64,000 bases of DNA from Doris montereyensis (GCA_037039925.1 JAXRKP010000696.1:101001-165000); one strand, 5' to 3'; shown: positions 10,851 to 62,079, counted from the first letter of the stretch. The notes: generated from the letters alone by a model not told the origin. Made by a program: numbers and translations.

Positions 10851-11684
10851 GGCCGGGACCGCACTATCAACTAAACAGTTTTGTCCTGTCTTTGGGCCAT
10901 CTGTGGATAATCAAAATAAGAAGAGCCTTCTGCACTACAAAAACCAAACTGTTCTGTCCGGAAAGTCTGTGCCAAGCCACAAACCGTGCTAAACACAACT
11001 GTCGAACGCAGTTCTGTGATAGGGGAAAATTATAGAGGCCTACCGCACTACCCAAACACGACTCGACAGCACAAGTTGGCACCACCGGATGTGAAGGGAT
11101 GGGCTGGCGGAGAGGCGCTGGCTAGCCCAGGTATGGCCACATTTGTATGGCCATAACTCGGCTGGACATTGTCGTAGAGAAAATCTGATTACATATTTGG
11201 ATTCAGCGACCTCAAATTAATAAAATCTAAGCGTGCAGAATAGCATATTATGACGAATAACGAAGTTTCAATTTTATTTTTTTTTTTAAATAAGATTAAT
11301 AGAGTGTGTGCATGTCAGTATGTTGTTCACTATTGTCTGTGTACTTGTTTTGCCAAGCGCGCCAATGCATCCCCTGTCAACATGTAGATCTAAGTTCATT
11401 GTGTGTCGTATCGTCAAGTATCTGTATCACATTAACTTCCTATACTGTACACCGACAAAAATGGACGTAGATGTCAACTGGGTGGAAACTTTGATTTCAT
11501 TTATCGAAAAAAAGCCATTGTTATATAATAAATCCCTACGGGACTATTCAAATAAAGACAAAAAGGACAAGTAGGTAATGAAAGTCGTTCGACAGTTTAG
11601 TCCTAGTGCGGTAGGGTAAATGTGCTCGACACGACAACGACTCGACATCGACTAAACTGTTTAGTTGACAGTGAGGTAGTAGCC
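10851..11684 (+). mobile_element. PIF/Harbinger-type transposon derivative
   Basis: 834 bp bounded by inverted termini of about 28 bp. The left end reads GGCCGGGACCGCACTATCAA; the complement of the right end reads GGCTACTACCTCACTGTCAA; both continue CTAAACAGTT. It is flanked by TAA on both sides (10848-10850 and 11685-11687), the 3-bp TWA-type duplication typical of PIF/Harbinger. It interrupts repeat family E at exactly these points. The only coding part I recognise is a MADF-like exon at 11461-11574. There is no DDE nuclease, so it is a deletion derivative. Confidence 0.85.
11461..11574 (+). pseudogene. MADF-domain exon of the Harbinger element
   Basis: Starts MDVDVNWVETLISFIEKK and continues with LYNKSLRDYSNKDKKDK, the start of a MADF/Myb-SANT-like DNA-binding domain (normally about 80-90 residues). 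Only 37 codons remain before TAG; a GTAGGT donor-like site overlaps the end, so this may be a first exon whose partner is lost. Harbinger elements encode such a protein to bring the nuclease to DNA. The identification rests on the WVETLI and LYNKSLRDY blocks. Confidence 0.6.
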
Positions 11685-11950
11685 TAACAGATCCATGAGA
11701 AGAGGACCGGCCTTTTGGGTCTTGTCCTCAAACCAACGAGCAACAACAACAAAAACAAACAATAACAAACAGCTAACAAAATACAAGAGTTAATACATTT
11801 CAAAACAAGAATGGCTGAATAGCAATGTAAACAATGGGTTATGGCCCTTTACTCTGTTATTAAAAATCATAATGTACCTTGCCATTATAAATTTTTCTGT
11901 CACCTATGGAACGTGAATTTTCCCGGAGACTGCCTAATGTTATGTTCTAA

Positions 11951-12950
11951 AATGCCCGGTGTAGGGTACATGGGTCATCCGGAATGAGGAACATATAATA
12001 ATATATGTCCACCATTATTGTCCGTTCTTAGGTAGCCTACACTTGCCACTTGGCGCACCATTGACCTAGAAATTTCATTTCAATAACATCAAATAAGGAT
12101 ACACAACTCTAATTGATGTACCAAACGTGATCCTAGGTCCTTTCTAGAGGACACACAGGAGTGATTTGTTCTTAGCGGCTGGAATGGGGGTACAATGACC
12201 TTTGATAGATCTAGAATCTAGATCTACTCTAGATGAAAATATAATATGATAGGCCTAATAATACTCACTTTCTTAGTAGTCTAAATTTCGATCTAAATCT
12301 AGATTATATTATTTACATTAGTTCAATGCAGATGGTAACCTCCCGACCAGGGTATGCACCTTATCACCCTGGGCGTGGACCATAACACCAGTAGACTAAA
12401 GGTTCCTGGTTTGTATTCATATTCGCGACTGCCTGTGTCCGATGTTTGTTTTATATGCCAGATAAACCTAGGCCACAATGCTAATGGAAAACTTTACCTC
12501 TTCTTGGTGACAATTAAAGCGGTCGCTTTTCAACAGGCCCAAATCTAGTCTATAGAACTCTATCTAGATCTCAGCTGGGCATAATAATGTTTAACAGTTT
12601 AGTGTTGATAAGGCTAGATCTAGAATCAAAAGAAGAGATAGGTAATATTTAGGAGGTCAAAGGTCATAACATAACTTGATGACATTAGTGACAATAATAA
12701 GATAGGACAGGCCTCGGTCACTTCAAGTTTTTGACGAGACACAATGAGTGATGTTCCTTGCATTGTGCTGGCTAATCTCGCCGACTCCACCGTCCACCTG
12801 TGCAATCGTCCCATTAGGCTAGGATAGGTACATACATTACATTGAACAGAATATGCCGATGTGGGGATTGATAACATGAGATTGGTTGCATTAGAAAATT
12901 CGTCTTTGGTTACAAAACATATAATTTTGTATACGAATGTACATTGAACC
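11951..12950. other. No gene seen; TAGATCTAG-rich sequence
   Basis: Contains many TAGATCTAG-like words (12206-12232, 12290-12303, 12563-12570, 12614-12622). No splice-bounded coding frame or repeat partner was recognised. Confidence 0.45.
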
Positions 12951-12954
12951 AAAA

Positions 12955-13172
<218 letters not shown>

Positions 13173-13439
13173 GCGATATGATGTGACACAATGTATTAAT
13201 CACAATCATAATGCTTTTAATGTGTCCAATGTCCACTCAGGAGTGCTTAGTGGCATGATTATAATGGTGTAAAATACCGGTACATTAACATTGGTAGGAA
13301 CAGGATGCATTATAAAATTATGTTTTAATGTAAAATACACGATCGTTAGATAGAAGATTGTCACATTACATGTATGAATATGGAATTGTTTAAATGTTAC
13401 ATTAGAAATTATCAGGATTTTTTAGTTTCTTTTTTTCTT

Positions 13440-14560
13440 AAAAAATATCTAGTGATGGGCTGCATCTAGTCTTAAAAGACAGCGCATTCCAGACTTTCAG
13501 AGCCGCAATGCTAAAGCTCTTTCTTCAGATGAATTTGTTGCGGCTGACATTTAATGAGATTGGAGAATGATGTCCTTAAAACCTTTGGGGTTTGTACTTT
13601 TCTACAAGTTCAGTAAGATAGGTTGATGCTATTCCATTAGGACATTTGTAAATTGCTTTTGTTTGAGAGGCCGACACATTGCCTCTAGACTACCGAGTTC
13701 CCTTACCAGTAGGAACGAAGAATGGACTGCCATCAAAGTTTAGTGTTTCAATTACCGGTACAGTTCCTTTTCTATTGTGTTTTTGTTTCCTGTTCTCTTA
13801 GAGGTGATACACCGTGCTTCAGTTTTCTCCCTATTTAATTTTGATTTATACTTTATCATTTATTCTTTGATTTCTTTCAGAGTTCAAGGTTTTCCCCATT
13901 AGAGTTCTCATTGCTAATTTGTACATACTTGCGTATCATCTGTATATAAGTCAAAAGGTGCAGTGTACAGTGAGTGCATGGAGAGCGACCAAGATAGAGC
14001 CCTGGGGCATTGCAAAGCAGACTCAGAGGGTGGCTTGGATTGACAATCTTCAATAGAGATGGACATTGTACTGTTAGCTGTAACTAAAAGTGGCGTTTCT
14101 AATTCCAAAATAGACTTTTAGTCCGGACAGTATAATGGTATCAAAAGCAGCTCTTAAGTCTTAAAGAACTAGCATGGAAATCTGCTTTTGGGAAAAGAAG
14201 GGAACAACGTCCTTATAAACTGTAGAGAGTCGTCTTTTGCTGTGACATGGCCTGTAAACCGACTGAAACTTCGGAAAAATACTATTTTGATTAAAATTTA
14301 CTGTTGTCTCGATATTATAATCGTTTCTATAATGTTAAGTAAGGAACATAAATAAAATTATTACACTTACAGGACGGTAGCTTTTGGAGGTACCATTGTC
14401 CAAACCTTTCTTTTTAATTAGAGGCTTAACGATAGCTGTGCTGCTGTCTTTAAAGCAAATGGCATTTCATCTCCCACAAAACTATTGTTCACAAGTACAT
14501 GTATGTACACTTCACTATTGCAGGTGATGGTTCACCGGCGCATGGTTTAACAATCCACAT
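13440..14560 (-). pseudogene. Non-LTR retrotransposon reverse transcriptase (LINE II), decayed
   Basis: On the minus strand, RT blocks appear in order. KGLDNGTSKSYRPVS is near 14360-14410. LRAAFDTI (about 14130-14155) is the motif with the first catalytic Asp, followed by YFGIRNATFSY. A PQGSILV-like block is at about 14000, then LYTDDTQV (about 13930-13950), a YADDTQ-type catalytic motif. At the end comes SFSIAALKVWNALS (about 13480-13520), the typical tail of CR1/jockey-like proteins. Many stops and frameshifts. It differs from the LINE at 6470 and 42090. Confidence 0.82.
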
Positions 14561-14953
14561 AGGGAGAACATCAATGGACATATCCTTTTTGGAAATGATC
14601 TGAGAATCTTCTCAATTTCCTCCTCTGTGGTCCGGTGAAGGCGCTCAGCTTAGATGTTGTGTTAACTGGACTGCAGCCATTTGAAATAACGTCACTGTTG
14701 TCTAGTCTTTTCCGTCGCGTCCACAGCTACTGATTCAATCGACAATCCAAACTAATTGTTATTAATCTTTTCCGTGACCTACCCTAGGCTAGATAATTTT
14801 GACGTCAATTAGACAGAATCTCATGATAAATTTAGAAACTGAGGGCTCCGATATTGAGTCATAAAGTGGTGAATGCTGAGTTTATGCTCGATCTAAACTT
14901 AGAGAACCTTGGTAAGCCGGATAGACGACCGTTACATAGATCTGGGTCTAGAT

Positions 14954-15726
<773 letters not shown>

Positions 15727-16842
15727 ATTTGATGTTGCAAGCCCATCACGTAGGGACAAAACCAAGAACCCCATCTGCTCCCTAGTAAAGGGGCACGACG
15801 GAGGACAAAGTAGTAAATCGATTGAATCTAGACCTAAAAGGACTCAAATTGTTACTCATAGTGGATGGATGAGGAGGGAGATGAAGCACATTAGAATGGA
15901 CTGACAACGATAGCGTGGAGGACCTTCCAACAAACGTTCCTTTTACAATGGTACAACGGCAGTCCAAATCGAGACTTTGGACAAACACTCAAACACAGTT
16001 ATAACAAACACCCTTACAGCAACACTAACGATATCAAGAAATTATTTTCAGGTCAGGATATTTTGCTATATACGCTATACAGTCCATTATGCCCTAATGA
16101 TCACCTGTCCAGAATGACTACATGCCTTACCGATCACCGGTAAGCGACTCCCTTGCGTTTTTTCTATATTTTGTCTCTCTCCACAGCGACCACCTGTCCA
16201 ACGCGACTTGACCAACCAATCGCCATCATAACCTGTCCATATCCATAACGACCATTAGGTACAGCCTTACATTATTGACTTCACCTTCTTCACTGCTAGA
16301 GAGATGCTCACGTTTTGGGGTCATAACCAATCATTATTATTATCAGTCAGCAATATTTGAAGCATAAGCAGTCGGTCAACATTACGAAACGAGCAGAGGA
16401 TGTTCTCGACTTCACACTGTGTCGGGCCGTCCAGATTGCGTTGCCTATTGTGAACAAGTGTTCACCATTCTTTTTGTTTGCGATCATATAACCACTACGG
16501 TTGACTGCTGACTAGCGCGCCATATGAAGCTTTCATATTCGTAAGAAAGGACCGGCTTACATTGTTTTATACGTGCTTTGATGTCACTGGCATCGACAAT
16601 CACTGTCTGCCTTGAAAAAATACCATGATTAAGAAACCACCTTGAATTGCTGTCTACATGTTTTGCACAGACTTCATATCTGCTTGATTAAGACTCAATC
16701 CCGGCTCGTTTCCCGAATGATGGGTATAAAATGTGGACTGATACACATTCTTCAGCGGTCTACATCACTTAAATAAAGCGATACCATCGTGACATCTGTC
16801 AAGAGTACAGCACTTTCATCCGAAAACGAATCAGTCTTAAAT
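15727..16842. other. No gene; possible 5' end of the Tigger element
   Basis: A TACAGTCCATTATGCC word at 16077-16092 could be the start of the Tigger-like element whose transposase begins at 16843, because pogo elements start TA-CAGT. I could not find its inverted partner beyond 18275, so the boundary is not fixed. Confidence 0.3.
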
Positions 16843-18275
16843 ATGGCAGAGAAAGGAAATTCTCAACGAGAAATTGCAGAGCAGTTTCAAGTTGGAAAGA
16901 CTCAAATCCAGAAAACTCGAACGAAAAGCGGAATTTCAAGCTGACTTTGCAGCCTCAAGTCCTCTGTTAAACAAGAAGGCGAAACTGACCGCCAACAAAC
17001 CAATTAACGACCTTATACTCAAGTGGTTTGTTGATGCTACAAATTGCAAAATCAACGTCAGCCGTCTGATGCTCCAAGAACGAGAATTAAAATTTGCAGC
17101 GGATCTTGATATCCCAACGTTTGCTGCATGCTGCATCGAATGGCTAGCTGCAATCGTTTATCAAGAGAAACAATCTTGCCTTCTGAAAGTTGTGTGGAGA
17201 ATCCAGTGACATCAATTCTGACATTGTGGACAGTTAGAACAAAAGACTACCACTTACATTTACAAGCCTTAAGTCAAGGCTATGCTGATCGAGACATCTG
17301 CAAACATGGTCTATTTTTCAAAATTTCAGCTGGCAAGTCCTTCCACATCAAAGGACAGCAATGTGGAGAAGGACAAAAGTTCAAAGACCGAATCACCATC
17401 TCCATCTGTACCAACCTTCTTGAAGAGAACGAGCCACTCATCGTGATTGGGAAACCATCCAGGCCCAGAGCATTCGGCTCTTTGGATATAAAACAGCTTC
17501 CAGTGATCTAAACGAGTTCTCGAAAAACCTGGATGACAACGGAAATTTTCAACTGGCTGGACAATTTCAACGAGAAAATGAAGTGTCAGAATCGTAATGT
17601 CTTACTTTTTCTTGACAATGCTTCATCACACACAAATCAACAACTGAGCAATGTCAAACTGCAATTATTTCCACACAATACAACGCCATTTCTACAGCCA
17701 ACGGGCCAGGGCATTATTCAAGCCCTGAAACTGAAGTATCAGAAAGCTCACTTCCGCTACATGCTGGCAGAAATGGAGACAGATAAGAAAGGCATAGGGA
17801 CTTGAAAACATGAAAAGAGTCCACATCCTTAACGTCATCCACTGGATTTCCTCATTATGGAGAGAAGTGCAAGCATCTACAATCACCTAGTGCTTCCACA
17901 GGGTTGGAATAAAGGCTCAGCTTCAAATCAGACATTAAATTGAAGAAGAGCCAATCAAATTGCCTCAAGAATACGACCAGCTGAGCAAGATCGTCCTCGG
18001 TATGCCCTTCATTCAGCTAGTAGAAATCGACAAAGAGCTTCAAGTTTGCGACACGCAATCGATAGACTGGAGGATGAAAACAGCTTGATTTCAAAGTTCA
18101 ACGATTTAGGTGATGGTGGGGATGCTGATGACGACCATGAAGCAGAAAAGGACACAACAGAACAACGCAAAGTATCATCCATGCAAGGGCTTGAATCACT
18201 CAGCACGCTACGAGACTTCCGGCAACAGCGATGCATGACGTCTGCTTTACACTACAGCACCTTGATACGGTGAAA
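16843..18275 (+). pseudogene. Tigger/pogo-like transposase, inactive
   Basis: From ATG at 16843 the frame reads MAEKGNSQREIAEQFQVGK, a pipsqueak-type helix-turn-helix. A second, CENP-B-type HTH follows (LILKWFVDATN to LKFAADLDIP, 17010-17120). The DDE domain then appears in several frames. HGLFFKISAGKSF sits where the family has DETGLFFK, so the first catalytic Asp-Glu is altered. Then come KDRITISICTN, LIVIGKPSRPRAF, WLDNFNEKM, LLFLDNASSHT (second Asp present, about 17605-17635), and FLQPTGQGII where the family has QPLDQGII, so the third Asp is Gly. At least three frameshifts or stops occur. Tigger elements are Tc1/mariner-superfamily cut-and-paste transposons. The copy is dead by catalytic substitution and by frame breaks. 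Confidence 0.88.
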
Positions 18276-19289
18276 GTGGAAATGATAAATAGCAGGCAAC
18301 AGTAGAAGCAAAAACCGCTAACCGAATTTTTAAAAATCTAAAAGAATGTGAATGTGCAAAACCCATGAAGTTGATTACGGAGAAAAAACAAACTTAGTTC
18401 TCATCGTGCCTGGTTGCACATAAGGCCGGATAACAAAAAAACCCAACAAAAAAAACCCCAAAAATACCCCCCCCCCCCCCCCTTTCCAAAAAAAAAACAA
18501 CCCAAATAAAAACAAAAATGCATTTTAGTGGGCCATTGGCAGTCTTAAGCCTGCAATCAATTGCACTTTGCATTTGACAACTCAGAAGAGAATGTTTTTC
18601 TTAAAAATAGACAAATTCAATCCATCCATATTATCATATTATAGTTATAGCCTGCCCAGAACGATCACTTTACATTAACATTAACAACCACTTGGATCTT
18701 CATGACTTATAAATAAATGCTTACACAGCCAAGTGATTCCTCTGTCGCGATCACCCTCTTGTTCAGTCATAAGCGTAAGCATAGATGAGCTAGATCTAGA
18801 CATCTTGATGTATACGATAGTTAATTTCATTCTGTTTATTCTGACTGAAAGAATAACAACAGGTGGTGTGCTGAAAGACAGACACATGACAGTGCTTTGT
18901 AAAAATATAAGGAAATAACTTTGAGAGCCTATTTCATCATAAGCTTCCCATTTCCCGGGTCTTTCACTTTCACTTCAATTTTGTTACTGAGGTACCGTTC
19001 GGTCTACTATTACTATAGCATTGTTCACGTCGACCTTGGTCTTGTTCGTCTTTCAAATTCAATTGAATCAACAAGTGACCTTCAATACTGAGTGTGTGTG
19101 TGCGCGTGTGTGTGTGTGTGTGTGTGCGTGCGTGCACCTGCATGCGTTTTTTTTTTTTATATGAGGAGAGAGGAATGTGAGTTATTGTAACAGTGACACA
19201 GCACATGAAGCAAGTTAGTATTTCTTTTACTTTTATGCTTTGCTTTTTTTTCTTTTGTTTTTTATTCAATAGTACAATATTCTCCGTCA
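18276..19289. other. No gene; simple-sequence patches
   Basis: Contains an A-rich patch with poly-C (about 18467-18482) and a GT-rich microsatellite (about 19090-19128). Nothing else was recognised. Confidence 0.5.
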
Positions 19290-19511
19290 AATTGGACGAT
19301 TCGCCATAATGAACATTTTTTTTTCATGTAACCGAATTTTACAACGTTAATTACCCCCTCAAAATGCAACAACGGTTGGCTTGACTTCCGCCAAAATGCA
19401 ACAGATTTTGTAGGTATGTCTTCAATTTTTTTTGCATTTGAAGAGTCTATTCCTGTAAAAAATAAACTTAATAACCTCTTCTCGCCTCGTTACAGCGACA
19501 CAATCTTTCAC

Positions 19512-19583
<72 letters not shown>

Positions 19584-19955
19584 CTTGATCTCGGTGAGAA
19601 AATCTGAAAGGTCTTGTGTCACTACTATCACCTTTACCGCATGTCAACCAATAAAAAAAAAAAAAAACGTTGTTGCCGAATGTCTTCACACCATCACCTC
19701 CCCTTGTTGCAGCCTTGTGCGAGAGAAGAATGTAACAGATCTATGAGTATGAGCATGACTACTGGGTCATGTCCTCAAACCAACAACTAACAAACAATCC
19801 TCAAACAATAACAACAAAAGAAAAGTTTACATGTATTTCCGACCAAGAATGGCAATGTCAATACATAGTACATACAATGGGTCAAAATACACCTTCGCCA
19901 AAATGTAAAAAGTTGTTGTCCCCCGTGGACCGTATATTTTGGCGCAGACTACTGT
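19290..19955 (+). repeat. Dispersed repeat family E, copy 2
   Basis: Matches 10190-11950 with the Harbinger element absent, plus the inverted arm at 9855-10090. It shows the uninterrupted pre-insertion arrangement across the junction near 19730 (TAACAGATCTATGAG following the GAATG block). It contains a (CT)n tract at 19513-19580. Confidence 0.7.
19513..19580 (+). repeat. (CT)n microsatellite
   Basis: About 34 CT units inside repeat family E copy 2. Confidence 0.95.
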
Positions 19956-20689
19956 ATCAGTGCAATGACTATTATAACAGTGTTGAATTTTATTATTACA
20001 ATTTCCATATCTTTATTTTTTCCCTATTGGATGGTAAACACCTCCTGAAGATAACAGAAAATGACACATGAACTGTTGTTCTTGTGAATACAATAGTTAC
20101 TCATTCTGTACATAACTGTTTTTTATCAATATTTCATGTTCTTGTACTGAAAATCGCTCTATATCACTGCTTCTGTCTAGTTCAAAAGTTCTTTGGTTTT
20201 GTAAAAAGTGACCTGTGGTCAAAGGGTCATAACATTCAAACTGTCTATCCAAAATACAAGAGTCAAAGACACACGCTTACACAAATACATAACAAACAAC
20301 TCCTGAGAGTTTGGTTCACTTATTCCAAGAACACTTAAGAGATTGAATGTGACCAAACAAAAAACAGCATCAATTAAAATTTTAATAAATCAATAACAAA
20401 CATAAAGACTAAATATGCTTCACTCAGCATATCAAAACAACATTACCACCATCCTCATCAAATTTCAAACTCAATTTCCCCCTAATTAGACGTAAAATGT
20501 ATTTCAAGATACAAAGACAGGAATTTGGACGATACAAATGTTTACCTGTGTAATTAAAAATAGAAGTAAAAACAAAAATAAAGGGTGATAGAAGAGACAG
20601 ATAAATATAATATCGACGTCCATTAAGCTTTCATCCACACATATGTAGAGTAACAATAAAACAATAAACATTGGCATGTTTCAGCCTTT

Positions 20690-21420
20690 TCTTGCCTTCA
20701 TGTTAAATCCTTATTTCAACTGCCCCGGCTCCCTTATACTCATTTCGGACAGCACCTTTCGATAACAGGTGTGCGGAATATGTCCCATATTTTCCTGACA
20801 ATCCAAGGCACTAATGAATAAATATATGTACATTTTTTTAATTCATTACTCTGTGCTGATTAAAATGAGTAGCAACTTGCTATAATTTCGACAAAATTAT
20901 TGGCTTTTATAGTTAAAATCCAAATTCACAACTATTTAGATAGTTCACATTGCCACATATCTCTGTTGTTTACGTTATTTATCTTTTTTTGAATATTGCT
21001 ATTTCTCGTTTTTGTTGTCTGACGAAGGGTTATACCCAAACGTCACATGTTTGCTCTGTCTTTATTAGTGGAGTTGTCACTTATTGTCATATTTCGCCTT
21101 TGACTTCACTCCACTGTGGCTCCTTCGTATTATTCACAACTATTTAGATAGTTCACATTGCCACATATCTCTGTTGTTTACGATATTTATCTTTTTTTGA
21201 ATATTGCTATTTCTCGTTTGTTGTCTGACGAAGGGTTATACCCGAAACGTCACGTGTTTGCTCTGTCTTTATTAGTGGAGTTGTCACTTATTGTCATATT
21301 TCGCCTTTGGCTTTTATAGTTAGTATCTATTATCAATGTGAATAGCTTTTTAACCTTGAACTCAATTCTAATGAAACTTTAACCACATGTAGAATATTAA
21401 AATTCACCTGGATTGGCGAG
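20690..21420 (-). repeat. Dispersed repeat family C, copy 1, split by the 208-bp dimer
   Basis: 20690-20915 resembles 52330-52560 and the complement of 31780-32010 (shared blocks around GCACCTTTCGATAACAGGTG and TTAAAATGAGTAGCA). The match continues after 21322 with ATCAATGTGAA, as in the other copies. The tandem dimer at 20916-21307 lies in the gap. Confidence 0.65.
20901..21322 (+). mobile_element. Retrozyme/Penelope-like tandem dimer with hammerhead-like core
   Basis: Two direct copies of a 208-bp unit (starts 20924 and 21132; the second ends at about 21307), nearly identical over about 177 bp. The pair is flanked by a perfect 15-bp direct repeat TGGCTTTTATAGTTA (20901-20915 and 21308-21322), a target-site duplication. 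Each unit carries CTGACGA (21225-21231 in unit 2), an 11-nt hairpin GGGTTATACCC, then GAAAC and GTC (21244-21251). This resembles the CUGANGA / GAAA / GUC core of hammerhead ribozymes. Unit 1 (21020-21045) lacks one G of the GAAA region. An extra A precedes the hairpin, and stem I pairing is weak. There is no ORF. Tandem short units with hammerhead cores and target duplications are the published layout of metazoan retrozymes and of Penelope-like terminal repeats. Confidence 0.65.
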
Positions 21421-22350
21421 TTTGGGGCAAAATGTCGATTTTCTGTTTTTTACATATTCGGGTAGAACAATCATTTATCTTCAAGTTTATGGCAGAAAAA
21501 TGTCCATATGACATATAATTTTTTTGTTACCCAATATTTTGTAGGCAAGGGTAGGTAAAAAGTCAAAATTTTTATGTAAATTACTGAAACACTGACTGAG
21601 AAGACGGCACTGAAAACCTGTATAACAGGCCAGCTGTCGCAGCACAACGCCACATCTGGTCTCTCGACACGCCCCTCGCCGAGTAGGGCTAGCATTGAGT
21701 ATGTAAGAAGTGGAGGTCAAATGTGCTGGCGATGAGTTTGTAAACACGTGCACAAGTATAGGAATAGTGGAATAAAATAAAATACTGGTCATTATGATGT
21801 CTGTTTTCACAATAGTTCACATCTAAGCCTAGAATTACAATCCTCTTTACATTAGTAGCAATGCCAGAGACTGTCGAAAGAGTAAGGGGGGGGTGCTACA
21901 AGAAGGGCAACCCGTCTGAAGCGTCTTTTTTGCGTTGTTTTTCTTTTTATTTCTTTGTTCACATATTTCTCGACAAGTGTTTCCCCCCTCACTAAATTTC
22001 TATCTCCTCTGTCATTTACCGACCAATTTGTATAATATTTGGCATACAGGTTCCTCTCGTTAATGTTAATAGAATCACGTCAGGTTTTTCTGATATTTTG
22101 TAATTTTTTTGAGAAAATGTTAAAAATAAATAAATAAAAATGCCATTTTTGCATTATAAACGATATACATGTATGTTATTTTCAAACATTCATAAAAAAA
22201 AAACACTATCCAAAATATTTTTAAAAACGTCACTCTTTAGAAACTGAATCGAAAAAAACGATCTGCATAGGTTTTGAGCGATTTTATTCAAAACTAAGAG
22301 TAAGAGAGGAGATAAGATTTAAAAAATTGGTCAAAATCCAAGATGGTGAA
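21400..22350 (+). repeat. Dispersed repeat family A, copy 2
   Basis: Matches 205-1170 through the ATTCGGGTAGAAC block (about 21457), GGCAGAAAAATGTCCATATG (21489-21508) and GTCAAAATCCAAGATGG (about 22330-22346). It extends one side further than copy 1 with GGATTGGCGAGTTTGGG, which is shared with 27960-28000. Confidence 0.75.
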
Positions 22351-23648
22351 AACAGAAATAAAACATTTCTGGTGCGATAACCCATTTCAATGTGTGTTGT
22401 AAAAATCAATGTAACCCAGACAGAAAAATCTCCTCAAATTTAAAGAAAATAAGTCAATGGCATGTATGGAATTTTTACATAAACTGCCTCAATAATTAAA
22501 TCAAATTCAAATTTGAACAATAGGATTGAAAGACAAAAATTATTTTTTTAAGGGATTAATATTAAATTCTGTTCAATCTGCAACCTGAGGGTAAAGTGTA
22601 GTGACACTCTTGCAACCAGGTTTCTGTTAATTTTTCTTACTTTTCAGATGATATTATTTTTCAACTTGAGAAGTGCAGAGGTTCAGACCGGGACTTTTGG
22701 ATGGCCATTTAACTGGTGCTTCTTGAGAGATTACTTGGGAGACTGGACATTTTTTTATCAGGCAGTCCATCATACGTTTTCAAATTCTAGAATCAATAAA
22801 ATAATCTCGTAACCACACGTAACTAGTCAGTGACGAGGTTTAATCCTTTCATTCATTTGATTGTCTCCACTCCCTGTCTTGATGCAAAAAATGCATTTAG
22901 ACGAAAAACACTAATTTTCTTATAACTAATACTGAATCTAGGCACATGATTTTTTGGTCATATAAAATGTCTTTGAATGAACTTTACTTGACCAAAGTGT
23001 CATATCAATAGTGGCATGGATATGTGAATTATCACACTTTGAAACAGTTACCTTTCTTTTCTTAGGACACCCTGTATACTAGAAAATAACCTACAAATTT
23101 GTGGGGATTGATGATAATAGTTTGCAGAGAAAAGTATTCCAATACCGTACATGCAATGAATTTATCACTTCCTGAAAAAAGATGTGTCTGACTCATTTAA
23201 CAACACAGCTTTCTTTCACAAAATGTACTTTCATTCTCTTAGTAGTAATGATAGCAGTATGATGATACCCCACAATCTTTGCAGCTAACACATTGACTAC
23301 CTGCGCTTTTGTTTTAATATACTGCGACTAGCGACCAAAGGTGTTAATCATGTGATCAAGGCCCCAGTGCTACCTTCGTTTTCCACACCAACACAGGGCA
23401 GCGAGGCCTTCATGGGTGGAAGTGTGTGAGCTGTGAAAAATACCAGGAGGAAACATCCTAGTGTGATTTGTGACGTATAACACATCCTGACCAATTTTTA
23501 AGCTTCAACTTATTTTCCAACCCAGGCAGTTGTGTTCTAATGAACAAAATGTTCTTTGTAAACGATGCAAATTAAAAAATGTTACATTTTTGCAATATGA
23601 CAGGTTTACCAACATTGCCTCACATAGGCCTATAGTATGCATCATATT
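22351..23648. other. 3' flank of EFL1; no second gene seen
   Basis: AT-rich. It should contain the EFL1 3' UTR and polyadenylation site (minus strand), but no canonical AATAAA lies close to the stop; an ATTAAA-type word is near 23313. No other feature was recognised. Confidence 0.4.
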
Positions 23649-62027
<38,379 letters not shown>

Positions 62028-62079
62028 GTTTGGATAAATCTGTGTTCACCTCAGGTTGAAAGTCAGATTCAGATGAAGC
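62028..62079 (-). other. EFL1: EFL1 5' UTR part in exon 1
   Basis: A CCATTTTAG acceptor ends at 62080, with no in-frame ATG between it and the start codon. A spliced leader exon further upstream is likely, but I could not find it. Confidence 0.5.

Larger units (their letters stand above)
10190..11950 (+). repeat. Dispersed repeat family E, copy 1, split by Harbinger element
   Basis: Blocks match 19290-19955 in the same order. They include ACCTCTTCTTGCCTC (about 10337), GGTGAGAAAATCTGA (about 10696), CAACAGATCC-type flank plus TCTTGTCCTCAAACCAACGA (about 11722-11741), and CAATGGGTTATGG (about 11830). The match breaks exactly at 10851 and resumes at 11688, which marks the Harbinger insertion. 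Confidence 0.7.

Noticed and set aside
10867..11085. Possible THAP-type zinc finger (CxVESC...YNFP) on the minus strand in the Harbinger element
   Set aside because: The region also contains copies of the element's subterminal words, and the rest of the THAP signature (Trp, second Cys/His pair) is not seen.
13650..13700. Fragment resembling the head of SINE family B (TTGCCTCTAGACTACCGAG)
   Set aside because: Only about 40 bp within a LINE remnant; too short to list as its own element.
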